A stretch of DNA of 64,000 nucleotides, from NCBI GenBank assembly GCA_022494885.1, contig JAGVSM010001199.1, forward strand, positions 21,325 to 85,324, in the 5' to 3' direction. The position numbers were made by a program, and so were the translations under genes. Source of the DNA: Micrasema longulum (taxonomy: Eukaryota; Arthropoda; Insecta; Trichoptera; Brachycentridae). The notes beneath the pieces were generated by a model, which was not told the origin of the DNA, did no database searches, and worked only from the letters and a program-made list of their open reading frames with translations. Each line of letters begins with the position of its first letter. Position 1 is the first letter of the stretch. Of the stretch, positions 54,000 through 64,000 are shown piece after piece.

Positions 54000-54384
54000 T
54001 AAATACTAATTTGTAAAATGCATATTCTTTATAACTAACTAAATAGACATACAATAAAATCCTACGATGCTTGCTGATGTTCTAGATTCGATTCCTGGTA
54101 GAGGTGGACGTAAAATATCATCGTTCCTCGACTAGCACCTGAGGTGTTGCTCACCTCATCTTTCATGTGACAATTATGATCCAGACACTCTGAAATCGGA
54201 GTACCAATGCAGTGTCCCATGCACCACAGGGTTCGATAGGATGATGATTTATAATTTATGAAAATAAATGTGTAATGCGCGTTAAAAATATCGCTGACAG
54301 AAAACAATTCGACCTGATCATATATATTTCATCCTGAAAGGGTTTTATAAAGGATTTATAATCAAGGTTTGAAAAAAAAATATA

Positions 54385-54550
54385 TCCTGTATTTTGCGGA
54401 CGATAAGACGCACCACAAAATGTATTTATTCGTTTTTATAAAAAAAAATGTTTTGGACGATACGACGCATCGGACCATAAGACGTGCCCCAATTTTTGGT
54501 TGAATTTTCAAAGTAAAAAAGTTAGTCTTATGGTCCGAAAAATACGGTAA
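54385..54550. mobile_element. MITE with GACCATAAGACGCACC-type TIRs
   Basis: CCTGTATTTTGCGGACGATA then AGACGCACC at the left mirrors GTCTTATGGTCCGAAAAATA then CGGTAAC at the right. Internal copies of the same motif sit at 54450-54490. This terminal motif is widespread in animal genomes. Confidence 0.75.
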
Positions 54551-55139
54551 CTAACCCAAGTATCTGAGGATAAACTTTTGTGTTCATTAAGTTATGACAT
54601 AAAGTGTAAAAAAAAAACATTTAAACCGCTCTTACATAAAGTTGTAAAAAATAATATACATCTAACATGGCACAGCCTGTTCTAAGATGGAGATTTTCTA
54701 TCTTTAGAGCATAAGAAGTCCTAAACTAATAAAACAATAACATAAAAAAGAAAAACTAAAACTACTTAATTATAAATGCCTAGCTAATCAAATGTAAGAA
54801 ATTAAAAATCATTATTATACAAATATAAAGTATATATATGTGCCAAGAACAAACATTAAGTGTGGATTAATGAATTTATTTCAATATAAAAAATGCATTC
54901 GTATTAGGTTTAGTACATGTAACACTCTTCAGGTAAAAACCCGTGTTGTGCGGAAATGCACTATTACACAAGGTAGAATAATTCAATATGATCTGAAGTT
55001 TGTTATTTATTTTTAAAAAAACCTTCGATAGTATACAAATACATATTATTGATGATTAGATGATAATGATGTGTAAATACATATAAAAGTTAATTTTATT
55101 TTTATTGCATCTTTACAAAAAAATCAAGATAACGTTAAG

Positions 55140-55335
55140 TAACCGTGGACTTGGAATTGTTAAAAAATAATCTAATCACCTTTACTAAGGGAGTAAAGAA
55201 GTTCAAAGCTGATTGTGATGATTACCTACGCCGAGTGCGTAACTATGCAGATATTATGTTGATTGTGGACATCCGGGATGAGTTGTTTAATGATAACACG
55301 CATATATTCAATTATATTGTGTATTCAAATGGCTT
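55140..55335 (+). other. Unassigned protein-like frame
   Basis: The frame 55145-55417 includes FTKGVKKFKADCDDYLRRVR and NYADIMLIVDIRDELFN, a charged amphipathic pattern less AT-driven than usual. No splice partners and no family recognised. It merges into a family E MITE fragment at 55340. Confidence 0.25.
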
Positions 55336-55339
55336 TTTA

Positions 55340-55512
55340 TTGTACCTACCGCAATTTTATCTACAAAGCATATTTTTTCCCTTAACATGTTTAATTACAG
55401 GTAACCGACGAAGGTAATTAAATTTTTCGTACAAATACACATTTTGGTAGGTAAATTTCGATTATACTTTATAGACAGTCAAAGATAACGAAGTCAACTT
55501 CCTATTGTAATC
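55340..55512. mobile_element. MITE family E, partial copy
   Basis: AATTTTATCTACAAAGCATA, TGTTTAATTACAGGTAACCG, ACGAAGG, and the right end GTCAACTTCCTATTGTAATC then GGGACCC match the intact 49615-49850 copy. Confidence 0.65.
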
Positions 55513-56284
55513 GGGACCCTGAAGTAACTAAGTATGTAAAACTGACAATATCTGTACATTAGAGGATATCACACGGGAGTCCACATTTTGCCGTTTTGAA
55601 TTTAAAAATGCAGAAATTCTCGCAATAATCTATTTTATACGCGAATATAACACCAAAGTCCACTTTCGTTGTAAAAATGCTTTTTAAAGTTGAAATAAAA
55701 ATCTGAAGTCCACTTTGTTTTAAAGCAAAAAACATCAGAAGTCCCAGATACACTATTTTAATACGTACTATTATTATCAAAAGATCATTAATTTTTTTAT
55801 AGGTTGAAATTATCTCATTTGGTTAAAAAAATAATCATGTTTTGGAAATCGCACAATCGCAAAATCTTGTTTCCTGAATATTTGGTTCAGTGTGTTTTAT
55901 AGGTAATTACAACCATGTAACTTCAAAATCAGCATTTTTGAGGTACCCATTATAAACACATACACATTTGTATCTTTCTACATGAATGTTACAAATAGGC
56001 AGGTCGTGATTTATCGAAATCACATTAAGATGATTTGAATGCATGGCTCGTCTATTTGTAGCATTCACGGAGGAGGATAAAAACTCGCAAATGCTGATTT
56101 TTAAGTTACCTAGTTGTAGTAATTACCCCGCGATATCATCTTAAAAAAACTAAATTTTAATAAACACAACACACATTTCAAAATGACCAGGAAATCGGGT
56201 TCATGTTCCCATTGCAATATTGGTATTGAATAATAAATATTATATACTACAAAAGAACTCCTAAAAAACATATACAATAATGCC

Positions 56285-57250
56285 ACCTCTATTGTACAGC
56301 TCCATGAACCAAGCAAAAAGTTCCGCATAAGAAGAGGAGTAAGACAGGGTGATACAATATCCCCAAAATTATTTACACTAGCTCTGGAAGATGTCTTGAC
56401 TGGAACGAAAAGGTTTTAACATCAACGGCGAACTCATTAGCAATCTCAGATTTGCAGATGATATAGTCCTATTTGATAAAGATGAGAAAGAACTCAAAAA
56501 CATGATAAACGAAGTTAATACAAAATTCCTGAACATAGGCTTGAAAATTAATGCTTCAAAAACTAAAGTAATGAGTGATGCAAACCAATCATGTAACATC
56601 TTAGTAAATGGAGAAATAATTGAAAAGATTAATAGTTATATATACTTAGGACATAAAATAAAGCTCAGCAAAGATAATCAAGAGGTAGAAATAGAAAGAA
56701 GGCGAGGTTTAGCATGGCCCGCCTTTGGTAAGCTCTCATATATCCTAAAATCTCCGAAGTATTTAATTTACTTAAAGAAGAAACTTTTTGATGCTTGTGT
56801 TCTCCCTGTACTGACATATGGCTGTGAAACTTTTGTGTTCACGAAAAAAATTTTACACAAATTATCAGTGACACAGAGAGCCATGGAAAGGAGAATGCTG
56901 GGTATTTCGTTGAGAGACAGAAAAACCAATGCATGGATTAGAGCGAGAACTAAGATCACCGATGTGGTCCATAGGGCTGCCAACCAGAAATGGAGCTGGG
57001 CTGGTCATATAGCCAGAATCACAGACTCTAGATGGACCAAAAAAGTCCTGGAATGGCGACCCAGAACGGGTAGAAGAAGTGTCGGCAGGCCTCAGACAAG
57101 GTGGTCTGATGACATAAGACGAGTTGTAGGAAGTGGTTGGATGCGGTTGGCTCAGGATAGGGAAATATGGAGACTAAAAGGGGAGACTAAAGGGGGAGGC
57201 CTATGTTCAACATTGGACAAGAGACGGCTGATGATGATGATGATGATGAC
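56285..57250 (+). pseudogene. RTE/BovB-like endonuclease-reverse transcriptase, truncated
   Basis: First part: EPSKKFRIRRGVRQGDTISP then KLFTLALEDVL; a frameshift near 56395; then FNINGELISNLRFADDIVLF with an intact FADD catalytic box, and one open frame from 56502. That frame continues INASKTKVMS, YIYLGHKIKL, ACVLPVLTYGCETF, AMERRMLGISLRDRKTN and RPRTGRRSVGRPQTRWSDDI. The 3' end has a (GAT)n microsatellite at 57233-57250, as at the tails of RTE-type elements. The endonuclease and most of the palm are missing. Confidence 0.88.
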
Positions 57251-57424
57251 TACAACAGGAGGGCTTTTTGAGAAAATAATAATGAAGTATGGGCATCTAT
57301 GTAGCTTACGACCCATGATTGGCTGATTTAAATTATCATTTTACACACGGTATAACATGTATTATTTTGTTCATGTTTAAAAAACAAAATTAACAAATGG
57401 ATGAATAGAATAAATATGAATATT

Positions 57425-57560
57425 AAAATATTGGGGTAGAATAGTGAATGTTGCAGTATACACTTTATAGAAAGTGATCACTTATAAACCAGCTAATGAT
57501 AGGCCATAAGCCCTGTAAATGAATAAACATGCATATTACCTTCTCAAAAATGTATTTCAA
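57425..57560. mobile_element. MITE family G, partial copy
   Basis: GAATAGTGAATGTTGCAGTA, ACCAGCTAATGATAGGCCAT and CATATTACCTTCTCAAAAAT match the right half of the 44520-44845 element. Confidence 0.65.
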
Positions 57561-59308
57561 TTTAGATATTTTTTTAAGTATTACCGAAGGCATAATTTTA
57601 AGTAGAAATAAAGGAAAATGTCACAAAAATGGATGTAATTTAACATGCTTGTATTTCTTTTCAAAATCAAAAAAATAAAGTTTGGCTTTGGCCACTTTCA
57701 TGTTCAATTTATTATCGTTAAATTATTACGACAAATTTTACTTCAATACTTAGTCTTTATTGAGATCCCAGATACCCAAGTTTAGTCTAAATTTGAAATG
57801 GCGTAATCTGCCGGTCTAAAATTAATTATATTTTAGTTACATAAAACTTTAAAGTATATTTTTTAACAGATATACATTTAAAAAATATTGTTTTTATCTA
57901 ATTTATGTTTTTTATTATTGCGCGATTAAAAAATAACATTAGTTTTAAAATGGCAAAATCGTGTGATTTCCTAATTTTGCGTTCGTTTTACCAGACTTCA
58001 GCCTTAAATGAATGAATTCATCTGATATCTTTCTCGATTGCAGACCCTAAGGCTTATTTATTCACATTCACCTTCCCTACCTTGAACGCTAAACAAACGG
58101 AGGGGCCGCGAATAGTAATAATGTTGACAAACTGAAGGCGCTATTAATTCATGTCGTAGCTTAATTAACAAGCCTCTGAAGCATCGTTTCTCAACCATTT
58201 TAGTATCCTAACCAGGGCTTCCATTCGAGACGAGAATTTCGAGAGTCTAGAGACATTTTCAATATCGAAACTCTCGAGATGCTAGTATCGAAATTTCGAG
58301 ACCGGCAGTACGATTCTGAACCCGACAGTACCGCCAGATGGCCAGATCTTCACACAATAATTGGAGGAGAAGGAACACACCTTTTGAAATAAATGTTTAT
58401 TTATTTAAAAATCCAAGTACGAAAAATATATGCAGTTCGGTGGGCTTATTGCTAGAAGAAATAGCCCCGCCACACTATGCTCATTGCGCTGCTCATTCTC
58501 ATGCTCCTCGCGCTGCCGCTCTCTCGCCCGATGTTGCCCTCTCCGCTAACACACTGCTCTACTCGCGCAATTAATCGCGACGTTCCGCACTTGTTATTTG
58601 TCTTTCTATACAATGGACGATGAAACTGTGACAGCGTGCGCGCTATGCATTTTTAGTACAGCTAATTATATCAATGTATATTAATATGGAATATTTTTAT
58701 GTAGTTTTTATATTTTTCATTTCCTTTTTTGATTACTATAAAACAAAAAAAGTACCTCATAATCTTTTACAGAATATATTATTTTCTCTTTCTTATATTG
58801 CACAAAAATATTATACCTGTCTATTTACTATAGGAGCAAAAATTCATAAACATTTCTTGTACGAACAGGCCATGCCTTTGCGGGATTTTTTGTTTACTAT
58901 TTTTACTGAATATGTATTTCATTGCTATGTAATTATCCTTTATTTTTTTTAATACTTTGTTTCACCTCTTATGTATATTGTAAATAAAATAACAAAAAAA
59001 ATAAAAAATGTCATACAAAGAATATAATTCAAAAATGACGCGTGCGTCTTGTGCGAGAGCTCGATGCGTGCTGCGACCGCGCGATTATGCGGCCACCAAC
59101 TCGCGCTCATATTGCCGGTCCTTTGACTCGCGCTCAAAAAACCGACAAAATAGGGAGCGGTAGGCACGACGAGGAGCATGACGAGTAATGTTGACACATA
59201 ACGTCTCTGCCTCCTTTCCTCGCTACTTCCCATGCCACTCTTCGAGTGTGTGGCAGGCCCATAAGGGGCAGAGAACGCGTTGCTATCAATATATACTGTA
59301 TCTACTTT

Positions 59309-59379
59309 CTTGGGTGATCCCGTGTAAGTTGGATTCGATCCGACGTTTCGGCTACCATTGCAGGAGCCATCTTCAGAGT
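59309..59379 (-). repeat. One-armed copy of the GTAGCCGAAACGTC hairpin family
   Basis: The minus strand reads CTGAAGATGGCTCCTGCAAT then GGTAGCCGAAACGTCGG and ATCCAACTTACACGGG. It matches the arms of 14781-14910 but has the intact CTGAAGA core. Confidence 0.8.
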
Positions 59380-59828
59380 AAACTAAAATAGTTTAGCTTA
59401 TTATCTAAATCTTAATAATCTGAATACAGTATATCCGACAAGTAAATGTCTTAACGCTTTTTTGTTGTTGATTAATTAACATATTTGCTATTTTAGTACA
59501 ATGTTTTAATTAGACTGAGGAAGGATCGGTGCGGCACTAATCGAACGTATCCTAAAACTGCGCATATTTTCCCTTGGCTCTGTCTGGAACACGATGGCTG
59601 CTGTCTGCTGGCTGATAGCCGACATCGCCATTACCAAGTTGCTGATTTAAGAAGATTTTTCTGTTATTTTAGTTAGGCTATTACGATCCATGTGTGTTTT
59701 GTAATGTAGGGATAGTTTGGTATGTTTTGTATTAGTGTTTATAAAACGTTTAATGAATAGTATGCTATGATGCGATTTATTAACTACATTAATTATATAT
59801 TATATGAATACTATACTTTATACCAGTC

Positions 59829-60604
59829 ATTCCCAAAGCTCCTGACAGATTGCAAATCTGGTGTCCATGCAATGACTGGCCGAAATTCGGTCAACCCTAT
59901 TGTAATGGACATTAGACATGGACAACAGATATCCAGAAGCTACGATGCAGACACCAGGACGTGTACATCGGCTGGATACGGGGACACTGCGGAATCCTTG
60001 GCAACGAAAAGGCTGACGAAAAGGCTCGGGAAGCTACGCTCAAGAAGACAGCCCCCGATTTTGCCGATTTCCCGCTCAGCTTTGCCAAAAGGAAAATAAG
60101 AAGCAGAACCCTTCAATTCTGGAACGATCGTTACTTAAGTGAACCTACCGGAAGTATTACTAAAATGTTTTTCCCTACCATTTTCTATGCCTACGATTTC
60201 AGGAGAATGCAGAATGCTGGCTACGAGCTCACTCATATGCTTACGGGTCATGGTGGGTTTATGAGCTACCTGCATCGCTTCAAGCTCTCCTAGATCGACA
60301 GCTGCCCATGCGACGGTGAAACTCCTCAAGATGTCCCTCACCTGTTGATGCATTGCCCCCTTTTCAGCTTTCAAAGACAACAGCTGGAGGCGCGATGCAG
60401 AAGCTTGGGTGAAGATCTATGCGACATCCCATCGGTGATAGGTAATAAAGAACTCACACGAGAGGTAGTATCATACATGGTCAATATAGTGCAGGCAATA
60501 GGTAAAATAAATCAAAGTAGGGAACAAAATGCCGAACATTTCTCTAGTGGAACGGAAGGAAGGAAGCCGGCCTGTTGGCAGTAGTCAACAGGCCGGCTTC
60601 TCCT
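59829..60604 (+). pseudogene. RNase H and 3' end of a non-LTR retrotransposon, with terminal hairpin
   Basis: In order: LLTDCKSGVHAMTG (RNase H Asp region), a frameshift near 59955, then YIGWIRGHCGILGNEKADEK (RNase H His-Gly-Asn-Asp motif), FAKRKIRSRTLQFWNDRYL, HMLTGHGGFMSYLHRFKL, an in-frame stop, then CPCDGETPQDVPHLLMHCPL (a Cys/His zinc motif). Type: I/Jockey-like elements with RNase H. 60563-60600 forms a perfect 15-bp stem (GAAGCCGGCCTGTTG) with an 8-base loop, likely the 3' UTR structure. Confidence 0.88.
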
Positions 60605-61640
60605 GAAGAGTTTTAAGTGGTTTCCTCTCCACATGAGCAAATGCTGAGAAGTTCCTGATTGGCCCACATTCGTATATCCCTCCTGATCCCAACAGTTTAG
60701 ATAAATTTAAAGAAATTTAATTGCAGAAAAATCCACTTTTGAAATATAAACCTTGTATATTATAAGCAAGGTAAATAATAAAGCAACTCCTATACAAAAA
60801 AATAATCCCAAAGTGGTCTATATTAACCCCCACGACCTGCCGGGGGTTCATGGCAGCGAAACGAAAAATTGGGGGTCCATGAGATGTAAATACCCATTTA
60901 GGCAGGCCATCACCAAATTTTTACCGTAAATATAATAATCCACCTAACACAGATAGTATCTTAGAAGCCATTTACGTAATATTTTCTTATAATAGACTTA
61001 AAAATCTCTAAATTATATGTATATTTAATATAATTGTGTAAAAGTAGGTTATTCGCTTTTAGGCCGCAGTAAGTTTAACTTGTAAAACTGATCGGAATAA
61101 ACACCAATGAAGAACTTTAGGTGCAGTTTATAAATGGATGTCAGCAATTCTGGTTACAAAGCGACATACCTGTTACATATCCTGCATTATGGACTATCCC
61201 GAGAAAATTTTAAATAACTTTCCTATCTTCATACCTTATGGAAAAGGGTTTTAGCGCAGTTGTCAATTAGAAAAATAAATATATTGGAAATCACTCGCCG
61301 AGGAGATTTAAGGGTAAACCTGACTAAATTGAAGCCAAATATTGAAATTTTGCTATCAAAGCGTCAGGCTCCCGTTAAAATATGTTTTTTTTGTTTATTA
61401 ATTTTATGGAAAAATGTTACTCGATTCTCATTTTGAGTCATTTTAAAGTAAACCCGTTAAAAATGAGTAGTTCTGCGTCAGCTTCAAAAACACATTTAAA
61501 GTTGACGAATTCCTAAAAAATATATGTAAAAGCAGAGGGTGTACGCAAAGCAGAAAAAATCGGCAAGGGGTCTAGGATACAAAAAAGTTCCGGAACCTTT
61601 GCTGTATACGAATTATCGTTAGTAGCGAATAGTTTTTAAG
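60605..61640. other. AT-rich non-coding DNA
   Basis: No gene or RNA seen. A paragraph near 60830-60900 is locally GC-rich (CCCCACGACCTGCCGGGGGT) but not coding. Confidence 0.35.
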
Positions 61641-61754
61641 TCTCGAAAAGTCTCGAAATTTCGAGATTTGGTCTCCGAGTCTCGTCTCAGTCTCTAGACT
61701 AGAACTCCTAATCGTAACACAAAAACACAGGAGTTAAAAAAAATATATATCATA

Positions 61755-61985
61755 ATTTTCCTTCCCGCACCCGGTGATGCATATGGCACTGTATTGGCAC
61801 ACCAATAAAGCAGCGTATTTAAATCATCTGATAAATGAAGGTAAGGTGATTAGTCTTACGATTCTATTACCAGTCCAGGGATAGTAAAAATATATTCTAA
61901 GTTAACCCTACCAAGAATACTCAAGCATGGTTGGCGAACGCGCCAATCATTACTCTACAAAGCGGACTTATCTCCACTCTATTTC
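61755..61985 (-). mobile_element. SINE family 2-type 3' region
   Basis: GGCACTGTATTGGCACACCA and GATTAGTCTTACGATTCTAT match 21780-21800 and 22470-22490. TTGGCGAACGCGCCAATCAT (61930) resembles the tRNA-like head of the 22555 copy. Confidence 0.5.
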
Positions 61986-62244
61986 CCTTTTGAGGATTTT
62001 TAGCTGAGAGTAGTCATCGGGTACAGAACGCCCGTCCAGGGTTCTGGTTCCATTTCACACACAGAACTATATTCTTAATCCGCTTGGACACGGGAAACAG
62101 AACCTTACACACTACCAAAACCTTACACTATTAACGTGACTGAAATATATTTACACTTTTCACGAATGACTTCTGTATGCGATAATAGTAATAGCTAATA
62201 AGTGACAATTTAAAACCACGAGCATATTTTTTTACGAAAAAGGA

Positions 62245-62325
62245 TTATTTGAGTTCTGGGATTTGAACCTCGGACCTTTGATCCGCGAGTACTCAACACT
62301 GCCACGGGACCACAAGCCGGTTAGC
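62245..62325 (-). mobile_element. tRNA-derived SINE head, family 1-like
   Basis: The plus strand carries GGGATTTGAACCTCGGACCT and CCACGGGACCACAAGCCGG, the reverse of a B box and a family 1 type 5' head. Confidence 0.6.
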
Positions 62326-62329
62326 CATA

Positions 62330-63775
62330 AACACTTTATTCTCATATTGTTTTTTATAAGTAATAATAGAATTTCATCAGTTGATGTTAAAATTAAGGCC
62401 AGCCGTATTGTAAAAAACATCCTTAAAACTCTAACCGTCATTCATTTTATTGTTTTTTTTTATTTTTATGTAAATAAAATATTTTTCATTCCTTTTCTTT
62501 CCTGGTTCCACTTCCTCTTTCCTTTCAAACTCACCTGATTCCACATTCCTCATCCATCAAAATGTATAAAACAATGTACTTATGATTTAAGTTTTTTTAT
62601 GCAAGCCTTATCTCCCCATTAAAAAAAATCTGTTGTTTTTAATTGATTAGATTTTTTCATGCATGTATATTTTGAAACGAGTATATATTTTGTCTTTTAG
62701 TACAAAATTTTGACCAACTCTTCTTTTGACCAGTCTGTTTTTTTGGTTGGAAGATATTGCTTTTAGCATAAGTTCGCCAAAGTACTTATTCGTTGTACTT
62801 GAAGATTTAAATAAATAAATAAAATAATATTTGCGATTTCATAAAAATTCTTTTAAAAATACTAAAACATTTAAGCGGATAACATAAAAAAAAAAACATA
62901 TTAAGCGCAATGGCGGTCCCCGAAAATATACTTGTGGATTTTGGGGAAAAAGGGCGCTTGTTAACTGTTTATAAAAAAAATGGTAAAAAAAAACCTTTCA
63001 TTAACTGAAACTAGTTTTTGTATTGTTTGATTGATTTTAGATTAACCACTAAGAAGTACTGATCGTCATAGTTAGGCACTATTTGTAAGATAGTGTTCAG
63101 CAATCGAGCCTATAACTTGGTACCGATTTAATATTTTTATTTTAAATGTTCGAGAAAATTACTCGAAATATAGTGAAAAAACTTGATATTATGTATTAAA
63201 AAATTTTCATTATAGAACAGTTTATTTTTAATCTTGCCTCTGACTACCCCTTCTTCATGCCTCTAACTACCCTTAATCCCGTTAGGACTGCGACCAACCT
63301 ATCGCGACCTCCAGTTTGAGAGACGACACTAATGTATTCCGTACAGAATTATAATGCTAGGAAAAGTTCAAATATGCTATTTTGGAGAAATTAACGCGAG
63401 AATCCAGGATACATTAATTTCCTCGCTGCTTCCCTATATTCTGCATGAATAACATCGCTACACAATTACAAATTACAACATGAACATGGGCAATAAAGGA
63501 TGTTTGAAATACGATCTGTTCAAAAAGGCTCTAAATATTCTTCATTTGCACTTATATGATATACAAAAGTGTATACAGGTTTGCGTCGCTCGACATCTTT
63601 TGCCGACCATTTCTAAAACTGGTGAAATTTATATAAATATTTTGCGTTCACGCGCTAGTACGGAAATATAAAATATTACGAATACCGATTTAAATACGTG
63701 AAATAGATTTAGAAAAATTAATTGTATTTTCAAAATCAATATGGATATTGTAGAGAAATGTTTTTATACATAATT
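62330..63775. other. AT-rich DNA, no gene found
   Basis: No exon, RNA gene or recognised repeat. Short frames at 62263-62538 and 63480-63671 have no family similarity. Confidence 0.35.
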
Positions 63776-63779
63776 TTAA

Positions 63780-63980
63780 AAATTGTTAAAAAATAAGTCT
63801 TTACAAAAACGCGACATGTTTGGCATTGACAATTGTGACGTCAAAATTCGTGACGATGTTCTATTTAAATTTTAACGGCAAACAAAGTTCAAAATTTAAC
63901 CGAATCGTGGCGCATTAGGGGCGTGGCTAATACAATGAATTATTTTTGCGGGAATTTAAAAATTTAATATTTTAATTTTT
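63780..63980 (-). repeat. Repeat family F, copy 2
   Basis: The minus strand has TTCCCGCAAAAATAATTCAT, GCCACGCCCCTAATGCGCCA and ACATCGTCACGAATTTTGAC, in the same order as 43340-43520. Confidence 0.65.
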
Positions 63981-64000
63981 AAAGTATTTTGTTACGAAAA

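Larger units (their letters stand above)
58213..61712. mobile_element. Possible hAT-like element, with nested insertions
   Basis: The left edge CAGGGCTTCCATTCGAGACG and the right edge (minus strand TTAGGAGTTCTAGTCTAGAG then ACTGAGACGAG) are similar, and both are followed by palindromic TCTCGAAATTTCGAGA-like text (58280-58305, 61645-61670). Inside are GC-rich tracts at 58450-58600 and 59040-59190, a hairpin-family fragment at 59309, and a retrotransposon remnant at 59829. No transposase was found, so the pairing is tentative. Confidence 0.35.

Noticed and set aside
58338..58574. 78-codon ORF rich in Ala and Pro
   Set aside because: It falls in a GC-rich tract inside a suspected transposon; no family features.

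Overview
The window is eukaryotic nuclear DNA: AT-rich, spliced genes with GT-AG introns, tRNA-derived SINEs, non-LTR retrotransposon remnants, mariner remnants and many small foldback elements. The family mix suggests an insect. A Helitron-like repeat of the type common in moths and butterflies makes Lepidoptera my best guess, but the order is not proven from this sequence.

Three conserved genes could be assembled exon by exon with consistent splice phases, and one further long ORF is open. (1) 112-2997 (+): an uninterrupted 961-codon ORF for a Ser/Thr/Glu/Lys-rich protein with a predicted signal peptide and no family I recognise. (2) 4560-7564 (-): SRP19, the 19-kDa protein of the signal recognition particle, four exons, 149 aa; its second intron holds five tandem copies of a 106-bp unit. 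(3) 9709-14044 (+): a CutA1-family gene, three exons, 147 aa; its second intron appears to use a GC-AG splice pair and holds two copies of an RTE-like retrotransposon. (4) 27309 to about 47002 (-): Efa6/PSD, the Arf6 exchange factor, at least 18 exons and about 1022 codons. It has a long low-complexity N-terminal half, then Sec7, PH and C-terminal coiled-coil regions. Its first coding exon was not found.

The remaining 40 kb or more is repeat-rich. 14.1-27.2 kb contains foldbacks, small transposon copies and one unassigned candidate exon at 16.3 kb. 43-64 kb contains MITEs with long terminal inverted repeats, nested insertions, and degenerate reverse transcriptase or RNase H fragments at 47.2, 52.9, 53.8, 56.3-57.2 and 59.8-60.6 kb. 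No rRNA gene, functional tRNA gene, CRISPR array or bacterial-type operon is seen.

The four genes do not form a pathway; they are ordinary neighbours on an insect chromosome. SRP19 and CutA are divergent, separated by about 2.1 kb that carries a TATA-containing repeat; the 961-codon ORF and SRP19 converge. The less ordinary signals are in the repeats: giant hairpins whose strands carry a CTGAAGA-stem-GAAAC core resembling a minimal hammerhead ribozyme, a perfect 23-bp TIR pair of an undescribed element, and several nested foldbacks.
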